A DNA stretch of 64,000 bases, taken from assembly GCA_021829515.1 (NCBI GenBank), contig JAKBPM010000001.1:92665-156664 (forward strand). Reading direction: 5' to 3'. The translations under genes and the position numbers were made by a program. Position 1 is the first letter of the stretch, and every line of letters starts with the position of its first letter. Shown here in pieces: positions 1-9,845 of the stretch. This DNA is from Nitrospirota bacterium. GTDB taxonomy: Bacteria > Nitrospirota_A > Leptospirillia > Leptospirillales > Leptospirillaceae. The notes beneath the pieces are model-generated. The model made no database searches. It saw only the letters and a list, made by a program, of their open reading frames with translations, and was not told the DNA's origin.

Positions 1-82
1 TACCCGCTTTTTCCGCAGCCTTCAATATTGTTGAGGTTGCATCAACCTCAACCTCAACCCCATTTACAAATACTTTAACCAT
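1..82 (-). CDS. nuoG: NADH-quinone oxidoreductase subunit G, N-terminal fragment
   Basis: Only the first 27 codons are inside the window; the gene runs off the left edge. The start (ATG at 82-80) reads MVKVFVNGVEVEVDATSTIL, the usual opening of the plant-type [2Fe-2S] ferredoxin domain that begins NuoG, the electron-transferring subunit of the peripheral arm of complex I. A GGGGGAG ribosome site lies a few bases upstream. It follows nuoF by 31 bases on the same strand, so it is the next gene of the nuo operon. The fragment is too short to show iron-sulfur ligands; the call rests on the N-terminal pattern and position. Confidence 0.85.
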   Translation of the reverse strand, partial: MVKVFVNGVEVEVDATSTILKAAEKAG

Positions 83-113
83 CACTGAGAACTCCCCCGG
101 AAGGCTTTTCGCC

Positions 114-1967
114 CTAAATAATAGCCCTGAATTTGCAGGCATCGACACAAGCCTTGCAGCGAATGCATGTAGTGAGATCGATATGAGCAACCTCACCTTT
201 TTCCCATGTCACCGATCCGGATGGACACACTGGTTCACAAAGTCCACAGGTCGTACAATCTTCTTCAATGACCACATATTTGATGAGATCATTGCATACT
301 GTTCCGGGGCAACGCTTATCTCGAATATGCGCCTCGTACTCGTCACGGAAATATCTGATGGTCGAAAGAACCGGATTAGGCGCAGCTCCTCCAAGTCCAC
401 ATAGGGAATTCGACTTGATATACATGGAAAGGCGAACAAGTTCATCAAGATCCCCCTCCTGGCCTTTTCCCTCAGTAATTCTGGTCAGGATGTCGAGCAT
501 GATCTTTGAACCAACCCTGCAGGGAGTACATTCACCACATGATTCATCCTGAGTGAACTTTAGGAAGAATTTGGCTGTATCCACGATACAGGCCGCTTCG
601 TCCATAATCACAATTCCGCCCGATCCCATAATGGCACCAGCAGAAACAACATTTTCAAAATCAACAGGAGTGTCAAGGCCACTTGTGGGAATACAACCAC
701 CTGAAGGCCCTCCTAACTGGGCCGCCTTGAACGGAATTTTCTTTTCAACCATTCCGCCACCAATGGAGAAAACAATTTCTCTCAGCGGGGTTCCTGCAGG
801 AACTTCGATCAAACCGGTGTTTTTAATTGAACCGGTCAGAGCAAAAGTCTTCGTCCCCTTGGTCTTCTCACTACCGTATGAGGCATACCAATCGCCACCG
901 CCAAGAATAATATGGCCAATATTTGCCAATGTCTCAACATTATTGATAACGGAAGGCTTCCCCCAAACTCCTTTTTGGGCTGGAAATGGAGGTTTTGGCC
1001 AAGGCATTCCACGCTCTCCCATTAAAGAGGCTAAGAGAGCCGTTTCCTCACCACAAACATAAGCGCCCGCTCCCTCCTTGATTTCGAGGTCAAAAGACAA
1101 ATCTGATCCCAGAATATTTTCCCCAAGAAAGTTTCTTTCTCTGGCATCATTGATCGCTTTCTGCAAACGCTTGATCGCAAGCGGATATTCAGCGCGACAA
1201 TATATATATCCTTTTTTGGCATGTCCAACGGCAAAGGAAGCAAGGATCATACCTTCTATCACGGAATGAGGGTCACCCTCCAGAACGGAGCGATCCATAA
1301 AAGCACCAGGATCACCTTCATCAGCATTACAAACTACGTATTTTTCTGGACCGGGTGATTTACGCGTCAGGTTCCACTTCATTCCTGTAGGGAAACCGCC
1401 GCCGCCCCGCCCACGCAATCCTGACTTCGTAACCTCATCAATAACCTGTTCCGGGGTCATTGATGAAAGGACTTTCTTCAAGGCCTTGTACCCATCCATT
1501 GCGATATAATCGTCAATGCTCAACGGATCGATCATTCCGCATCGTTTCGAAACGATCTTAACCTGCCCCTTGAAAAAAGGAATTTCCTGCATCATGGGAA
1601 GACCAGCAAAAGCCTCTGCCCCAGGTATGGAAATCTGGCAAACAGCATATTTTTTTGCAAACTCATTTTTGTTGAAATGTGCATCAAGAATTTGAGTCAG
1701 GGTATTTGGCTTGACATTACGATAAGAGACCCTGTTTTTACCTGGCATTGTAATGTCAACCAGGGGCTCATTGTGGCACATACCAATACACCCGGTGGGC
1801 ACAACCTTCACTGCCAAATTTCTGGAAGCTACCTCTTTGAGAATTAATTCATGTAAAGCCTTCGCCCCTGATGCCAAGCCACATGTAGCCATTCCTATAT
1901 GAATGACTGGCAGGGAAGACTGCTCTTCTAAATGTAGAGAAGAATCTTCAAGCACCTCGGTTAACAT
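114..1967 (-). CDS. nuoF: NADH-quinone oxidoreductase subunit F with extra ferredoxin domains
   Basis: This is the NADH-binding flavoprotein of complex I: it oxidises NADH through FMN and passes electrons to the iron-sulfur chain. At 617 residues it is longer than the ~430-residue core NuoF. Residues ~20-110 form a thioredoxin-like [2Fe-2S] domain, with Cys visible in MATCGLASG and CIGMC. The core follows, with GRGGGGFPTGMKW (FMN/NADH), NADEGDPGAFMDR and the N3-cluster motif ESCGECTPCRVG. The last ~45 residues are a two-cluster [4Fe-4S] ferredoxin (CTTCGLCEPVCP and CIRCKACVDAC). This architecture is known from HndC/HydB-type and several bacterial NuoF proteins. Only three of the usual four Cys of the N-terminal [2Fe-2S] motif are obvious. 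It lies between nuoE and nuoG in the operon. Confidence 0.95.
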   Translation of the reverse strand: MLTEVLEDSSLHLEEQSSLPVIHIGMATCGLASGAKALHELILKEVASRNLAVKVVPTGCIGMCHNEPLVDITMPGKNRVSYRNVKPNTLTQILDAHFNKNEFAKKYAVCQISIPGAEAFAGLPMMQEIPFFKGQVKIVSKRCGMIDPLSIDDYIAMDGYKALKKVLSSMTPEQVIDEVTKSGLRGRGGGGFPTGMKWNLTRKSPGPEKYVVCNADEGDPGAFMDRSVLEGDPHSVIEGMILASFAVGHAKKGYIYCRAEYPLAIKRLQKAINDARERNFLGENILGSDLSFDLEIKEGAGAYVCGEETALLASLMGERGMPWPKPPFPAQKGVWGKPSVINNVETLANIGHIILGGGDWYASYGSEKTKGTKTFALTGSIKNTGLIEVPAGTPLREIVFSIGGGMVEKKIPFKAAQLGGPSGGCIPTSGLDTPVDFENVVSAGAIMGSGGIVIMDEAACIVDTAKFFLKFTQDESCGECTPCRVGSKIMLDILTRITEGKGQEGDLDELVRLSMYIKSNSLCGLGGAAPNPVLSTIRYFRDEYEAHIRDKRCPGTVCNDLIKYVVIEEDCTTCGLCEPVCPSGSVTWEKGEVAHIDLTTCIRCKACVDACKFRAII

Positions 1968-2098
1968 GACATCCTACCCTCTCTCCCTGAAACATTCAGG
2001 GTCCAGATTTAAAATATATTTTTTGAATCTTCGGTTGACATTCTCTCTTTGAGCGCAAATTCCATATTATCGACTCAAGGAAAAAAAGAATCTCCTTG

Positions 2099-2605
2099 TT
2101 AAGCCGATTCTGACGCAGACAAATGCTCTGACTCAAGATCCTTAATCAAGCCAAGCATTTTATCTGGAGAAAGTTTTCCATACGCGGTATCCGTTACCAT
2201 GGCCATAGGCGCCAAAGCACAAGACCCCAAACAGGAAACTGGTTCCAAGGTAAAAAGCATATCTTCGGTGTTCTCTCCTGGCTCAATCTTTAACTCTTCC
2301 TTGACTTTATCAACCAGAAGCCCTGCACCTCTTACATGACAGGCCGTCCCTACACATATCTTGAGAACGTATTTGCCTCTTGGCTCCCGATAAAACTGGG
2401 AGTAAAAAGTCAATACGCCATACATCTTGCTTTTGGGAATCTCAAGATACTCACCTATCATATCCAGCGCATCAGCTGGAACATATCCATATTTTTCCTG
2501 GATTCTTTGTAAGATTTGAACGACGGTCCCTTCCCTGTTTCCGAATTCGTCGCACAAATTCTCAATAAAATCCTGATCAACTTCTATATGTTTTGTCTGG
2601 CTCAT
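2099..2605 (-). CDS. nuoE: NADH-quinone oxidoreductase subunit E
   Basis: Thioredoxin-like [2Fe-2S] subunit that carries cluster N1a beside NuoF in the peripheral arm of complex I. The cluster ligands are visible as CVGTACHVRGAG (C-x4-C) and CLGSCALAP (C-x3-C). An in-frame ATG exists at 2659, but the start at 2605 (MSQTKHIEVD) is preferred. It has a GAGGG ribosome site seven bases upstream and gives the usual length of ~168 residues. It is separated from nuoD by ~140 bases and from nuoF by ~130 bases, looser spacing than in the nuoA-B-C part. No internal terminator is evident. Confidence 0.95.
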   Translation of the reverse strand: MSQTKHIEVDQDFIENLCDEFGNREGTVVQILQRIQEKYGYVPADALDMIGEYLEIPKSKMYGVLTFYSQFYREPRGKYVLKICVGTACHVRGAGLLVDKVKEELKIEPGENTEDMLFTLEPVSCLGSCALAPMAMVTDTAYGKLSPDKMLGLIKDLESEHLSASESA

Positions 2606-2747
2606 GTTCGAACCCTCAACTATGGGAATGCTCTCTCCCGAATTCATTTTCCGGAACAAAACCTTTCCGGGCTTGTCAGGAATATAACAACATTATTATC
2701 AGAGAACCTGATAACCTCGGACCCTGACGATCCGATTTCGGCAAAAT

Positions 2748-4031
2748 CTAACGGTCACATTCACCCATCACAATATCAAGAGTACCAAATATCGTAACAA
2801 TATCCGCCACCATATACCCCTTGGCCATATGATCCAGTGCGCCAATATGGATAAATGAAGGCGCTCGGATTTTCATCCGATAGGGCTTACCAGAACCATC
2901 ACTGACAATATAAAATCCTAATTCGCCTTTAGGTGTTTCAGTACCGCAATAGGTATCCCCCGGAGGAACCTTGAAACCTTGTACAACCAAGAGAAAATGA
3001 TGGATCAAGGTTTCCATGTTATGCATCACCTTCCCTTTGTCCGGGAAAGTGATTTTATGATCATCTGTCAGAATCCTGCCGGGTGGTAACTTATCCAGAC
3101 ATTGCCGGATGATTTTCGAACTTTCCCGCATTTCTTCAATTCTGATCCAGTAACGATCGTAAACATCCCCATTTGTTCCAACAGGGACATTCCACTCCAC
3201 TTGATCATACACCCCATAGGGCTCGTATTTTCTCAAGTCATAATCCACCCCAGAGCCACGGAGGCTCGGACCGGATACACCAAAATTGATTGCATCCTCA
3301 CCTGTAATAACAGCAATGTTTTTAGTGCGGGCAAGCCAAATCCTGTTCGTTTCAAGAAGAATATTATATTCTTTAATATTCCCCTCAAAAGCATCCAAAA
3401 ACTTATAAAGTCGTGTAATAAATTCTTTGGGAAGATCTGCATCGACTCCTCCGACCCTATAGTAGTTGGATGTAAGCCTTGCGCCACAAATCATTTCAAA
3501 CAAGTCAAGAAGCTCTTCTCTCTCCCTGAACGTATAAAAGAAAACGCTCATCGCACCAATATCCAATGCCTGAGTACCAAGCCAAAAGAGATGGTTCACA
3601 ATTCTCTGGACTTCTGCCACTATAGTCCGGATATATTCAGCTCTTTCCGGGACCTTGATTTCGAGCAATTTCTCCACTGCTCGGACAAACGCATAATTAT
3701 TCGCCATAGCAGAAACATAGTCGAGGCGATCAGTCATCGGAATGATTTGGTTATAAGTGCGATACTCTGCGATCTTCTCGGTTCCCCGGTGCAAATATCC
3801 TAGATCGGGAATGGAACGTTTGATTCTTTCTCCGTCAAGATCCAGGAGAACACGAAGAACACCGTGCGTACTTGGATGCTGGGGACCCATATTCAAAAGA
3901 AATTGATCTGTCTGAATGGATGAGTCCAGATCATTCAAAACCGTCTGGCGCAGAGACGACAAAACCACTTCTCTCCGCCTGGTTTCTTCGATACGATCAG
4001 CTACCTTATCTACTACCTTTTCCTGCTCCAA
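2748..4031 (-). CDS. nuoD: NADH-quinone oxidoreductase subunit D
   Basis: The 49-kDa-type subunit of complex I, which forms the quinone-binding pocket together with NuoB. The diagnostic N-terminal motif MGPQHPSTHGVLR is at about residue 48, followed by DLGYLHRGTEK and the C-terminal segment ending GECDR. The length of 427 residues fits a stand-alone NuoD rather than a NuoCD fusion, and a separate nuoC lies 90 bases upstream. The N-terminus carries ~40 charged residues before the conserved core, so a slightly later start is possible. Confidence 0.95.
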   Translation of the reverse strand: MEQEKVVDKVADRIEETRRREVVLSSLRQTVLNDLDSSIQTDQFLLNMGPQHPSTHGVLRVLLDLDGERIKRSIPDLGYLHRGTEKIAEYRTYNQIIPMTDRLDYVSAMANNYAFVRAVEKLLEIKVPERAEYIRTIVAEVQRIVNHLFWLGTQALDIGAMSVFFYTFREREELLDLFEMICGARLTSNYYRVGGVDADLPKEFITRLYKFLDAFEGNIKEYNILLETNRIWLARTKNIAVITGEDAINFGVSGPSLRGSGVDYDLRKYEPYGVYDQVEWNVPVGTNGDVYDRYWIRIEEMRESSKIIRQCLDKLPPGRILTDDHKITFPDKGKVMHNMETLIHHFLLVVQGFKVPPGDTYCGTETPKGELGFYIVSDGSGKPYRMKIRAPSFIHIGALDHMAKGYMVADIVTIFGTLDIVMGECDR

Positions 4032-4121
4032 GGGCCGATACTCCCCTATCCATATTTGTTAAAACCAGACACGGAAATCTCCAGAAAACCCCCTGGATCC
4101 GATCCATATCATCAATTCAAC

Positions 4122-4655
4122 TTATTCCTTAGCGGTAATTTTTTTATGATCCACTGTGATACGCTGCATTTTAGGAACAAAAGACATATCTTCTCGCCAA
4201 CCTTTGCCGATCAAGGGAAAATCTTTCCTGAGCGGATATCCTTCATCATAGTCATCCGGCATCAAGATCCGCCTAAGATCGGGATGACCTCGGAACTGAA
4301 TGCCCATCATGTCGTAGACTTCCCGCTCCATAAATTCGGCACCTTTCCATATTCCCACAATCGAGTCAACAACGGGAGAAGTTTCAGATACCCTTTGTTT
4401 TACCATGATCCGATGTTTTCTCGACATAGAATACAGAATGACAACAACCTCGAATCTCTCCGATTCCTTGGGGTAGTCGACAGAAACCACATCCACTATA
4501 TAGTCATAATCGTATCGGGGATCATCATGGAGAGATTGAAATACCGAAAGCGCACCATCCGGTTTCAGATATACAGTCAGATCTCCCAAGGCCTCACGGG
4601 AGCCCAGAAAAACATCAGGCCACTCCCTAGAAATGCTTTCAGCGACTAGATGCAT
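4122..4655 (-). CDS. nuoC: NADH-quinone oxidoreductase subunit C
   Basis: The 30-kDa-type subunit of the complex I peripheral arm, 177 residues. The family signature around EREVYDMMGIQFRGHPDLRR and the following LMPDDYDEGYPLRKDFPL are clear. It is a separate protein here, not fused to NuoD. It starts three bases downstream of the nuoB stop, so it is probably translationally coupled to nuoB. It binds no cofactor; its role is structural, at the NuoD/NuoB junction. Confidence 0.95.
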   Translation of the reverse strand: MHLVAESISREWPDVFLGSREALGDLTVYLKPDGALSVFQSLHDDPRYDYDYIVDVVSVDYPKESERFEVVVILYSMSRKHRIMVKQRVSETSPVVDSIVGIWKGAEFMEREVYDMMGIQFRGHPDLRRILMPDDYDEGYPLRKDFPLIGKGWREDMSFVPKMQRITVDHKKITAKE

Positions 4656-4658
4656 CTC

Positions 4659-5192
4659 TTAAACCCTTTCCGACCTGGTGGCACCAACAGGAAAGTTTCC
4701 AGGAAATACAGGACGATCTTTCATGATCTTTTCCTGAAGTTTGAAAAGTCCATCAAGGAGCGCTTCAGGCCTGGGCGGACAACCCGGAACATACACATCA
4801 ACAGGAATTAACCTATCAACGCCCTGTACAACACTATAGCTGTCATAGATATTTCCGGAAGTAGCGCAAGACCCCATGGCGATCACATACCTGGGCTCCG
4901 GCATCTGATCATAGATTCTTCGGACAACAGGCGCCATTTTTCTGGTTAATGTACCTGCTACGATCATCAGATCCGATTGTCTCGGGGAGGCTCTGAAAAC
5001 CCCTGCACCAAAACGGTCTATATCAAATCGGGAAGCCACAACGCCGATCATCTCGATAGCGCAGCATGCCAAGCCAAAGGTCATTGGCCAAATTGCTGAC
5101 TTTCTTGACCAGTTAATGACCTCATTGACTGCATCCTGCAAACGCATCGTAACGACTGATAGCTCTCCATCCTTCTCATGATTCATTCCCAT
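4659..5192 (-). CDS. nuoB: NADH-quinone oxidoreductase subunit B
   Basis: Carries cluster N2, the last iron-sulfur centre before quinone. Ligands are visible in [16 protein letters not shown] and [10 protein letters not shown]. Three in-frame ATGs compete: 5213, 5192 and 5186. The one at 5192 has an AAGGAG site seven bases upstream and overlaps the end of nuoA by ten bases. The ATG at 5213 has no good ribosome site and would overlap nuoA by 31 bases. The product is ~177 residues, typical of the family. Confidence 0.93.
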   Translation of the reverse strand: MGMNHEKDGELSVVTMRLQDAVNEVINWSRKSAIWPMTFGLACCAIEMIGVVASRFDIDRFGAGVFRASPRQSDLMIVAGTLTRKMAPVVRRIYDQMPEPRYVIAMGSCATSGNIYDSYSVVQGVDRLIPVDVYVPGCPPRPEALLDGLFKLQEKIMKDRPVFPGNFPVGATRSERV

Positions 5193-5554
5193 TCCAAAGC
5201 TCCTTTGCGCCATGCATAGACATATCCGACCAACAATACAAAAATAAAGATCATCATTTCGACCAACCCGAACAATCCGAGTCGATTAAAGTCTACTGCC
5301 CACGGATATAGGAAAACGACTTCCACATCAAAGACTAGAAACAGCATAGCAATCACATAATACCTTACGGAAATTCGCTCCCGAGCATCATTGATTGGGG
5401 GGACACCACACTCATAAGGAGAATCTTTTTCCTTATAAGGATTTTTGGGTCTGATTAATCGCCCTACAGTGATGGAGACAGCTCCAAAACCGATAGCAAC
5501 TAGTAGGAAGAGCAAGATAGGGATATAGTGCTCCGGATTTGAAACAGAAAACAT
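5183..5554 (-). CDS. nuoA: NADH-quinone oxidoreductase subunit A
   Basis: First gene of the nuo operon. It encodes a 123-residue membrane subunit with three predicted transmembrane helices (about 10-32, 65-83 and 90-112). The conserved loop YECGVPP and the second-helix motif [12 protein letters not shown] are characteristic of NuoA/ND3. GGAG lies seven bases before the ATG. A sigma-70-like promoter is ~75 bases upstream. Confidence 0.95.
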   Translation of the reverse strand: MFSVSNPEHYIPILLFLLVAIGFGAVSITVGRLIRPKNPYKEKDSPYECGVPPINDARERISVRYYVIAMLFLVFDVEVVFLYPWAVDFNRLGLFGLVEMMIFIFVLLVGYVYAWRKGALEWE

Positions 5555-5630
5555 CCGAATTCTCCAATAGCTTCTTTAAGGAGTGAGTAGTGCCACGAAC
5601 AAGGCACCGGTTTTAGGGAAAAGGTTCTTC

Positions 5631-5660
5631 ATTGTATTGACCAAGACCGAGTCTTGTCAA
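5631..5660 (-). promoter_or_regulatory. Sigma-70-type promoter of the nuo operon, with an overlapping dyad
   Basis: On the minus strand TTGACA (5660-5655) is followed after 18 bases by TACAAT (5636-5631), about 77 bases before the nuoA ATG. The -35 box and spacer also form a near-perfect inverted repeat, 5637-5660. CAAGAC/GTCTTG surrounds a 3-base centre and TTGA/TCAA flanks it, with one unpaired base. A dyad in this position could be an operator. It lies between secA and nuoA, so nuo can be transcribed apart from secA. The call rests on sequence pattern only. Confidence 0.6.
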
Positions 5661-5704
5661 TATTAGACGGACCGATTCGGCGAACATTACGATTGAACGA
5701 TGGG

Positions 5705-5739
5705 GTGGTACAAATCAGGTATAGGTTGATTTGTACCAC
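5705..5739. repeat. Perfect 13-bp inverted repeat between secA and nuoA
   Basis: GTGGTACAAATCA at 5705-5717 is repeated in inverted form at 5727-5739 around a 9-base loop. Neither strand has a T-run after it, so it is not a standard intrinsic terminator of secA. It lies about 45 bases upstream of the nuo -35 box. That makes it a candidate activator or repressor site, or an mRNA-stabilising 3' hairpin for secA. Confidence 0.7.
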
Positions 5740-5832
5740 ACATTGGATCCGAGAGATACCCCATCCCAACTTTTGCAGAACAAATTTTTTCGTTTATTCA
5801 TTATTCATACCTGATCGAAAAAAGATCTCCGA

Positions 5833-8568
5833 TCACTGTCCATGGCATTTCTTGTACTTTTTTCCACTCCCACACGGACATAAATCGTTTCGTCCTATTT
5901 TGGGATCTCTTAATTCTGCATCTGACGGAGAAGCCATTGGAGCTCCCCAAGGGAGAAATCCCTCCTCCATTTGCGGAGGCATACCGAATGAAACGGTATC
6001 GGAAGATGATGCAACTGGGTAACCTGCTTGAGACTCATCCAATGGGTGGATGTATTGCAAGTTATCAAGTTCAGGATATTCCGGAAGACTTGCATCCTCT
6101 TCCATCCGGCTGGCACTACCAACAAGTAGAATCACCGACTCTTCCACATTTGCGATAAAGCTCTCAAAGAGATCAAAACCTTCCCGCCTATATTCCACAA
6201 GAGGGTCTTTCTGCCCATATCCTCTCAATCCGATACCTTCTTTGAGATGATCCATGTTCAAAAGATGCTCTTTCCAAAGCGAGTCGAGGTTTTGGAGGAC
6301 AAAGTAGCGAACAATCGACCAAAAGGCTTCACTTCCAAACAGGGATTCCTTTTCTTTTAAAAAGTCTTGGTGCTTCTCCAGAAGTTCATTCCTGAGAGCA
6401 TCAATCCCCAAATCCCTAATAGATTCCGGATTGATAGTCATCCCTGTTTTTTCCTGAACCCCTTCACATAACCCTGGCAAATCCCATGTTTCCGGGTATT
6501 GGTCCTCCGGGGCAAAGATCATAAGCAGTTTATCGATAATGGTTTCAGCCCACTCGTATAACCTCTCTGAAAGATCTTCTCCTTTCAAGGTTTTTTTGCG
6601 CATCTCATAAAAAATCAGTCTTTGCTGATTCATAACATCATCATATTCAATAAGCTGTTTGCGTATATCGAAATGGTAGTTCTCTACCTTTTTCTGTGCA
6701 TTCTCAATGGCTTTGCTCACAAAACCATGCTCAATAGGAACACCATCTTCGACGCCCATCCGCTCCATAAGGCCTTTGATGCGCTCTGCTCCAAAAATTC
6801 TGAGAAGGTCATCCTCAAGAGACAAATAGAATCGAGAAGAGCCTGGATCTCCTTGCCTCCCGGACCGTCCTCTCAACTGATTGTCAATACGTCGACTCTC
6901 GTGGCGCTCAGTCCCAATAATATGAAGCCCACCAGCAGCCATCACAGCTTCTTTTTCAGAGTGAAGATCTTTATCAAGCGCTTCATGAAGTGCATTCATC
7001 TCGTCTTCCGACAATGACTTACCAGCTTTTTCAAGATCTGAAACACGGGCTTTGAGCAAAAACTCTGAATTTCCTCCCAATAAAATATCAGTCCCTCGAC
7101 CCGCCATGTTGGTTGCAATCGTTACCATCCCAAGACGGCCTGCCTGAGCAACAATCTCAGCTTCCAGCTCGTGAAATTTAGCATTCAGAACATTATGGGG
7201 AATATTGGCTTCCCTTAGAAGTGAAGCGAGATGCTCGGATTTCTCAATGGATACCGTTCCTACAAGAATAGGTTGTCCTGTTTTATGTCTGGCTAAGATA
7301 TCTTCAACAATCGCATTATTTTTTTCACGGTTAGTGCGATAAATCTGGTCGGGAAGATCGTGTCGGATCATCTTTCTGTTGGTTGGAACAACAACGACAT
7401 CAAGTCCATAGATCTTATGAAACTCAGTTGCTTCGGTATCCGCAGTCCCTGTCATACCGGAAAGTTTTCCGTACATACGGAAAAAATTCTGGAAGGTGAC
7501 CGTTGCCAACGTCTGATTCTCCATCTGGATAGCCACTTTTTCTTTTGCTTCCACAGCCTGATGGAGGCCCTCACCCCAACGGCGTCCCGGCATAAGCCGG
7601 CCGGTGAACTCATCAACGATGATCACTTCTCCATTTTTCACCACGTACTCGACATCCCGACGATAGACATGGTGGGCTTTCAGAGCCTGAAGGACGTGAT
7701 GGAACCAGGATATATTATTGACATCGTAAAGGTTATGGATACCGAGCAACTCCTCAACGGCATTATTCCCTTCATCTGTCAGAGTTGCAGATTTCAGTTT
7801 CTCATCCACCTTGAAATGGAGGTCTTTTTTCAAGTGCTTCATGATCCGGTCAACCTTCACATACATATCGGTTGACTCTTCAGCCTGTCCAGAAATAATA
7901 AGAGGTGTGCGAGCCTCATCAATCAAAATACTGTCCACTTCATCCACGATAGCGAAATGGAGCCCCCGTTGAACAAACTCAGAAAGGTCATACTTCATAT
8001 TGTCACGCAGGTAATCGAATCCAAACTCATTGTTGGTTCCGTAAGTGACATCTGCAGCATAAGCGGCTTTGCGATCAACATCTTCAATATCATGCTGGAC
8101 AATTCCCGTCGTAAGACCCAGAAAATGATAAAGATGCCCCATCCATTCCGAATCTCTTCTTGCTAAATAATCATTAACCGTAATAACGTGAACGCCCTTC
8201 CCCTCCAATGCATTGAGATAGACCGGCAGGGTCGCAACCAGCGTTTTACCTTCCCCCGTTTTCATCTCTGCGATTTTACCTTCGTGAAGGACAATGCCGC
8301 CGATCAGTTGGGAATCAAAGTGTCGCATCCCAAACACTCTTTTTCCGGACTCCCGAACAACGGCAAAAGCCTCTGGAAGTAAATCATCCGTTGTTTCACC
8401 CGCTGCAATCCGCTTTTTGAATAACTCACTTTGGCCCCTAAGTTCATCATCTGACATTCGCGAGATTTGGGGTTCAAGAGCATTGATGGAATCAACAATA
8501 CGGTATATTCGCTTCAATTCTCTTTGGTTTCGAGTCGGAAAAATAGACGACAGCAAATCTTTAAACAT
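5833..8568 (-). CDS. secA: Protein translocase subunit SecA
   Basis: Motor ATPase that drives preproteins through SecYEG. Seen: Walker [18 protein letters not shown] (~residues 102-118), the DEAD-like [16 protein letters not shown], the helicase motif [15 protein letters not shown], the [19 protein letters not shown] motif, and a C-terminal SEC-C zinc tail ([13 protein letters not shown]). The tail is the SecB/ribosome-binding region. The start at 8568 (MFKDLL) is preferred over in-frame ATGs up to 8598: it has GGAG five bases upstream and matches the family N-terminus, giving 911 residues. It follows the M23 peptidase gene by 30 bases. Confidence 0.97.
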   Translation of the reverse strand: MFKDLLSSIFPTRNQRELKRIYRIVDSINALEPQISRMSDDELRGQSELFKKRIAAGETTDDLLPEAFAVVRESGKRVFGMRHFDSQLIGGIVLHEGKIAEMKTGEGKTLVATLPVYLNALEGKGVHVITVNDYLARRDSEWMGHLYHFLGLTTGIVQHDIEDVDRKAAYAADVTYGTNNEFGFDYLRDNMKYDLSEFVQRGLHFAIVDEVDSILIDEARTPLIISGQAEESTDMYVKVDRIMKHLKKDLHFKVDEKLKSATLTDEGNNAVEELLGIHNLYDVNNISWFHHVLQALKAHHVYRRDVEYVVKNGEVIIVDEFTGRLMPGRRWGEGLHQAVEAKEKVAIQMENQTLATVTFQNFFRMYGKLSGMTGTADTEATEFHKIYGLDVVVVPTNRKMIRHDLPDQIYRTNREKNNAIVEDILARHKTGQPILVGTVSIEKSEHLASLLREANIPHNVLNAKFHELEAEIVAQAGRLGMVTIATNMAGRGTDILLGGNSEFLLKARVSDLEKAGKSLSEDEMNALHEALDKDLHSEKEAVMAAGGLHIIGTERHESRRIDNQLRGRSGRQGDPGSSRFYLSLEDDLLRIFGAERIKGLMERMGVEDGVPIEHGFVSKAIENAQKKVENYHFDIRKQLIEYDDVMNQQRLIFYEMRKKTLKGEDLSERLYEWAETIIDKLLMIFAPEDQYPETWDLPGLCEGVQEKTGMTINPESIRDLGIDALRNELLEKHQDFLKEKESLFGSEAFWSIVRYFVLQNLDSLWKEHLLNMDHLKEGIGLRGYGQKDPLVEYRREGFDLFESFIANVEESVILLVGSASRMEEDASLPEYPELDNLQYIHPLDESQAGYPVASSSDTVSFGMPPQMEEGFLPWGAPMASPSDAELRDPKIGRNDLCPCGSGKKYKKCHGQ

Positions 8569-8598
8569 CATCACTCCTAAGATAGATGGTCTTCCCAA

Positions 8599-9495
8599 TC
8601 ATTCAGTCAGAACTTCACTTGCCAAAAATGCTATAGGGTCGATAGGTTTCCCAAATTTTCTGAGCTCAAAGTGGAGATGAGGACCATTTGTCATCCCCGA
8701 AAGACCAACAGTACCGATGATATTCCCGCGGTGGACCATCTCACCTTCACGAACGTCCACTTTTCCAAGGTGAGCATAAATCGATGTCAGCCCCATCCCA
8801 TGAAATAACATGACATATCGGCCATAGTCTGACGCAAATCCGGTCTGGAGAACAAAACCATCAGAGGGGGCCATAACCACAGTCCCGACTTTCTGCGCAA
8901 TATCGATTCCCGGATGAAACTCTTCTCCTGTTCCCATCTGGCTTTTTCTTTTTCCAAAAGGAGAAGTGATCCAACCCTTGAGAGGCATTTGCCATTGCCC
9001 CTGAATTTCAAAATGGCTCCATCTGATTTTCTTTCCTAAAACGACCGGAACACCTCCAGACCTTTTCAGATTGGAGGGAGTCCCCCCATTGGATGAATCC
9101 CTAAAGTTCGGTGAAACATTTTGATCCACTTTCCCAGAAGCTTCCCCCTGTGAATTCAAAGAAGGATTTCCAGTGTTCGAGCCTTCCGTCATTTTTGATA
9201 TTTGGCCATCAAGAAGATTGACCTGTGATAGTTCAGCCTCAAGTTGTTCCAGCTTCTTCCGATAATCCTCAAGATGCATTTTTTGTGTTTGGGTCTCAAG
9301 AATCAAGTTATGATAAAAAACAAATTTTTTGGCTTCTACGACATAAAAGAAAATCATTGTGCCGATTCCGAACAAAAACAGGACAAAACCGACAATCACA
9401 AGATGAAACATCCAACGAGGAAGAGTCCATTGGATGGACTTTTCCGTTGCCCCCGGAAGGATTGTGATAGTAACGGTTCTTGGCATTTTTGCCAT
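8599..9495 (-). CDS. Membrane-anchored M23 (LytM-type) metallopeptidase
   Basis: A 298-residue envelope protein. It has a short cytoplasmic N-terminus, one transmembrane helix (~32-53), a coiled coil (~65-95), a Ser/Gly/Asn-rich linker (~100-145) and a C-terminal M23 domain. The zinc-site motifs HPGIDIA and TNGPHLHFE are intact, so it is probably an active peptidoglycan endopeptidase rather than an EnvC-like activator. Its start codon shares one base with the cutA stop (TAATG), indicating coupling. M23 proteins of this layout commonly act in cell division or wall remodelling; the exact substrate here is unknown. Confidence 0.88.
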   Translation of the reverse strand: MAKMPRTVTITILPGATEKSIQWTLPRWMFHLVIVGFVLFLFGIGTMIFFYVVEAKKFVFYHNLILETQTQKMHLEDYRKKLEQLEAELSQVNLLDGQISKMTEGSNTGNPSLNSQGEASGKVDQNVSPNFRDSSNGGTPSNLKRSGGVPVVLGKKIRWSHFEIQGQWQMPLKGWITSPFGKRKSQMGTGEEFHPGIDIAQKVGTVVMAPSDGFVLQTGFASDYGRYVMLFHGMGLTSIYAHLGKVDVREGEMVHRGNIIGTVGLSGMTNGPHLHFELRKFGKPIDPIAFLASEVLTE

Positions 9496-9845
9496 TAGGT
9501 TTCACCTGGTGGAGTATCTTTTGGATGAAGTGGGGAAATAGATTCCAAAATCCAGGAGAGGTAGGAAGAAGATCCTCCATCAATCGCCTGGAAAATGATT
9601 TCAGGAACCTCATACGGATGACTTTTCTTGACCTGCTCAATCAGCAGATCTGAACAATCGGATGTTGTCTTTAAAAGGATCATCACTTCTATCCCCCTGA
9701 CAACATCCCCTTCCCATCGATAGATAGAAAGACCTGGCTCAAAGACATGACCACAGGCGACAAGCCCTTTCTCAACAAGGGATTCGACAAGGTTGCAGGC
9801 TTCATTCCTGTCCGGGTGAGAGATCCATACAGACATGAAACTCAT
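9495..9845 (-). CDS. cutA: CutA1-type divalent-ion tolerance protein
   Basis: A small (116-residue) trimeric ferredoxin-fold protein of the CutA1 family, historically linked to copper tolerance; its actual function remains unsettled. The family signature HPYEVPEII and the central strand with the KTTS segment are visible. It overlaps the epimerase gene by four bases and the M23 gene by one base, so the three genes are one translationally coupled block. Confidence 0.9.
   Translation of the reverse strand: MSFMSVWISHPDRNEACNLVESLVEKGLVACGHVFEPGLSIYRWEGDVVRGIEVMILLKTTSDCSDLLIEQVKKSHPYEVPEIIFQAIDGGSSSYLSWILESISPLHPKDTPPGET

Noticed and set aside
3102..3803. Long plus-strand open frame opposite nuoD
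   Set aside because: Antisense shadow; nuoD is unmistakable on the other strand and the translation has no family features. The same holds for long antisense frames opposite nuoF, dxs, rny and ftsK.
5705..5739. Intrinsic terminator of secA
   Set aside because: The stem is excellent but neither strand has a following T-run, so it is reported as a dyad instead.
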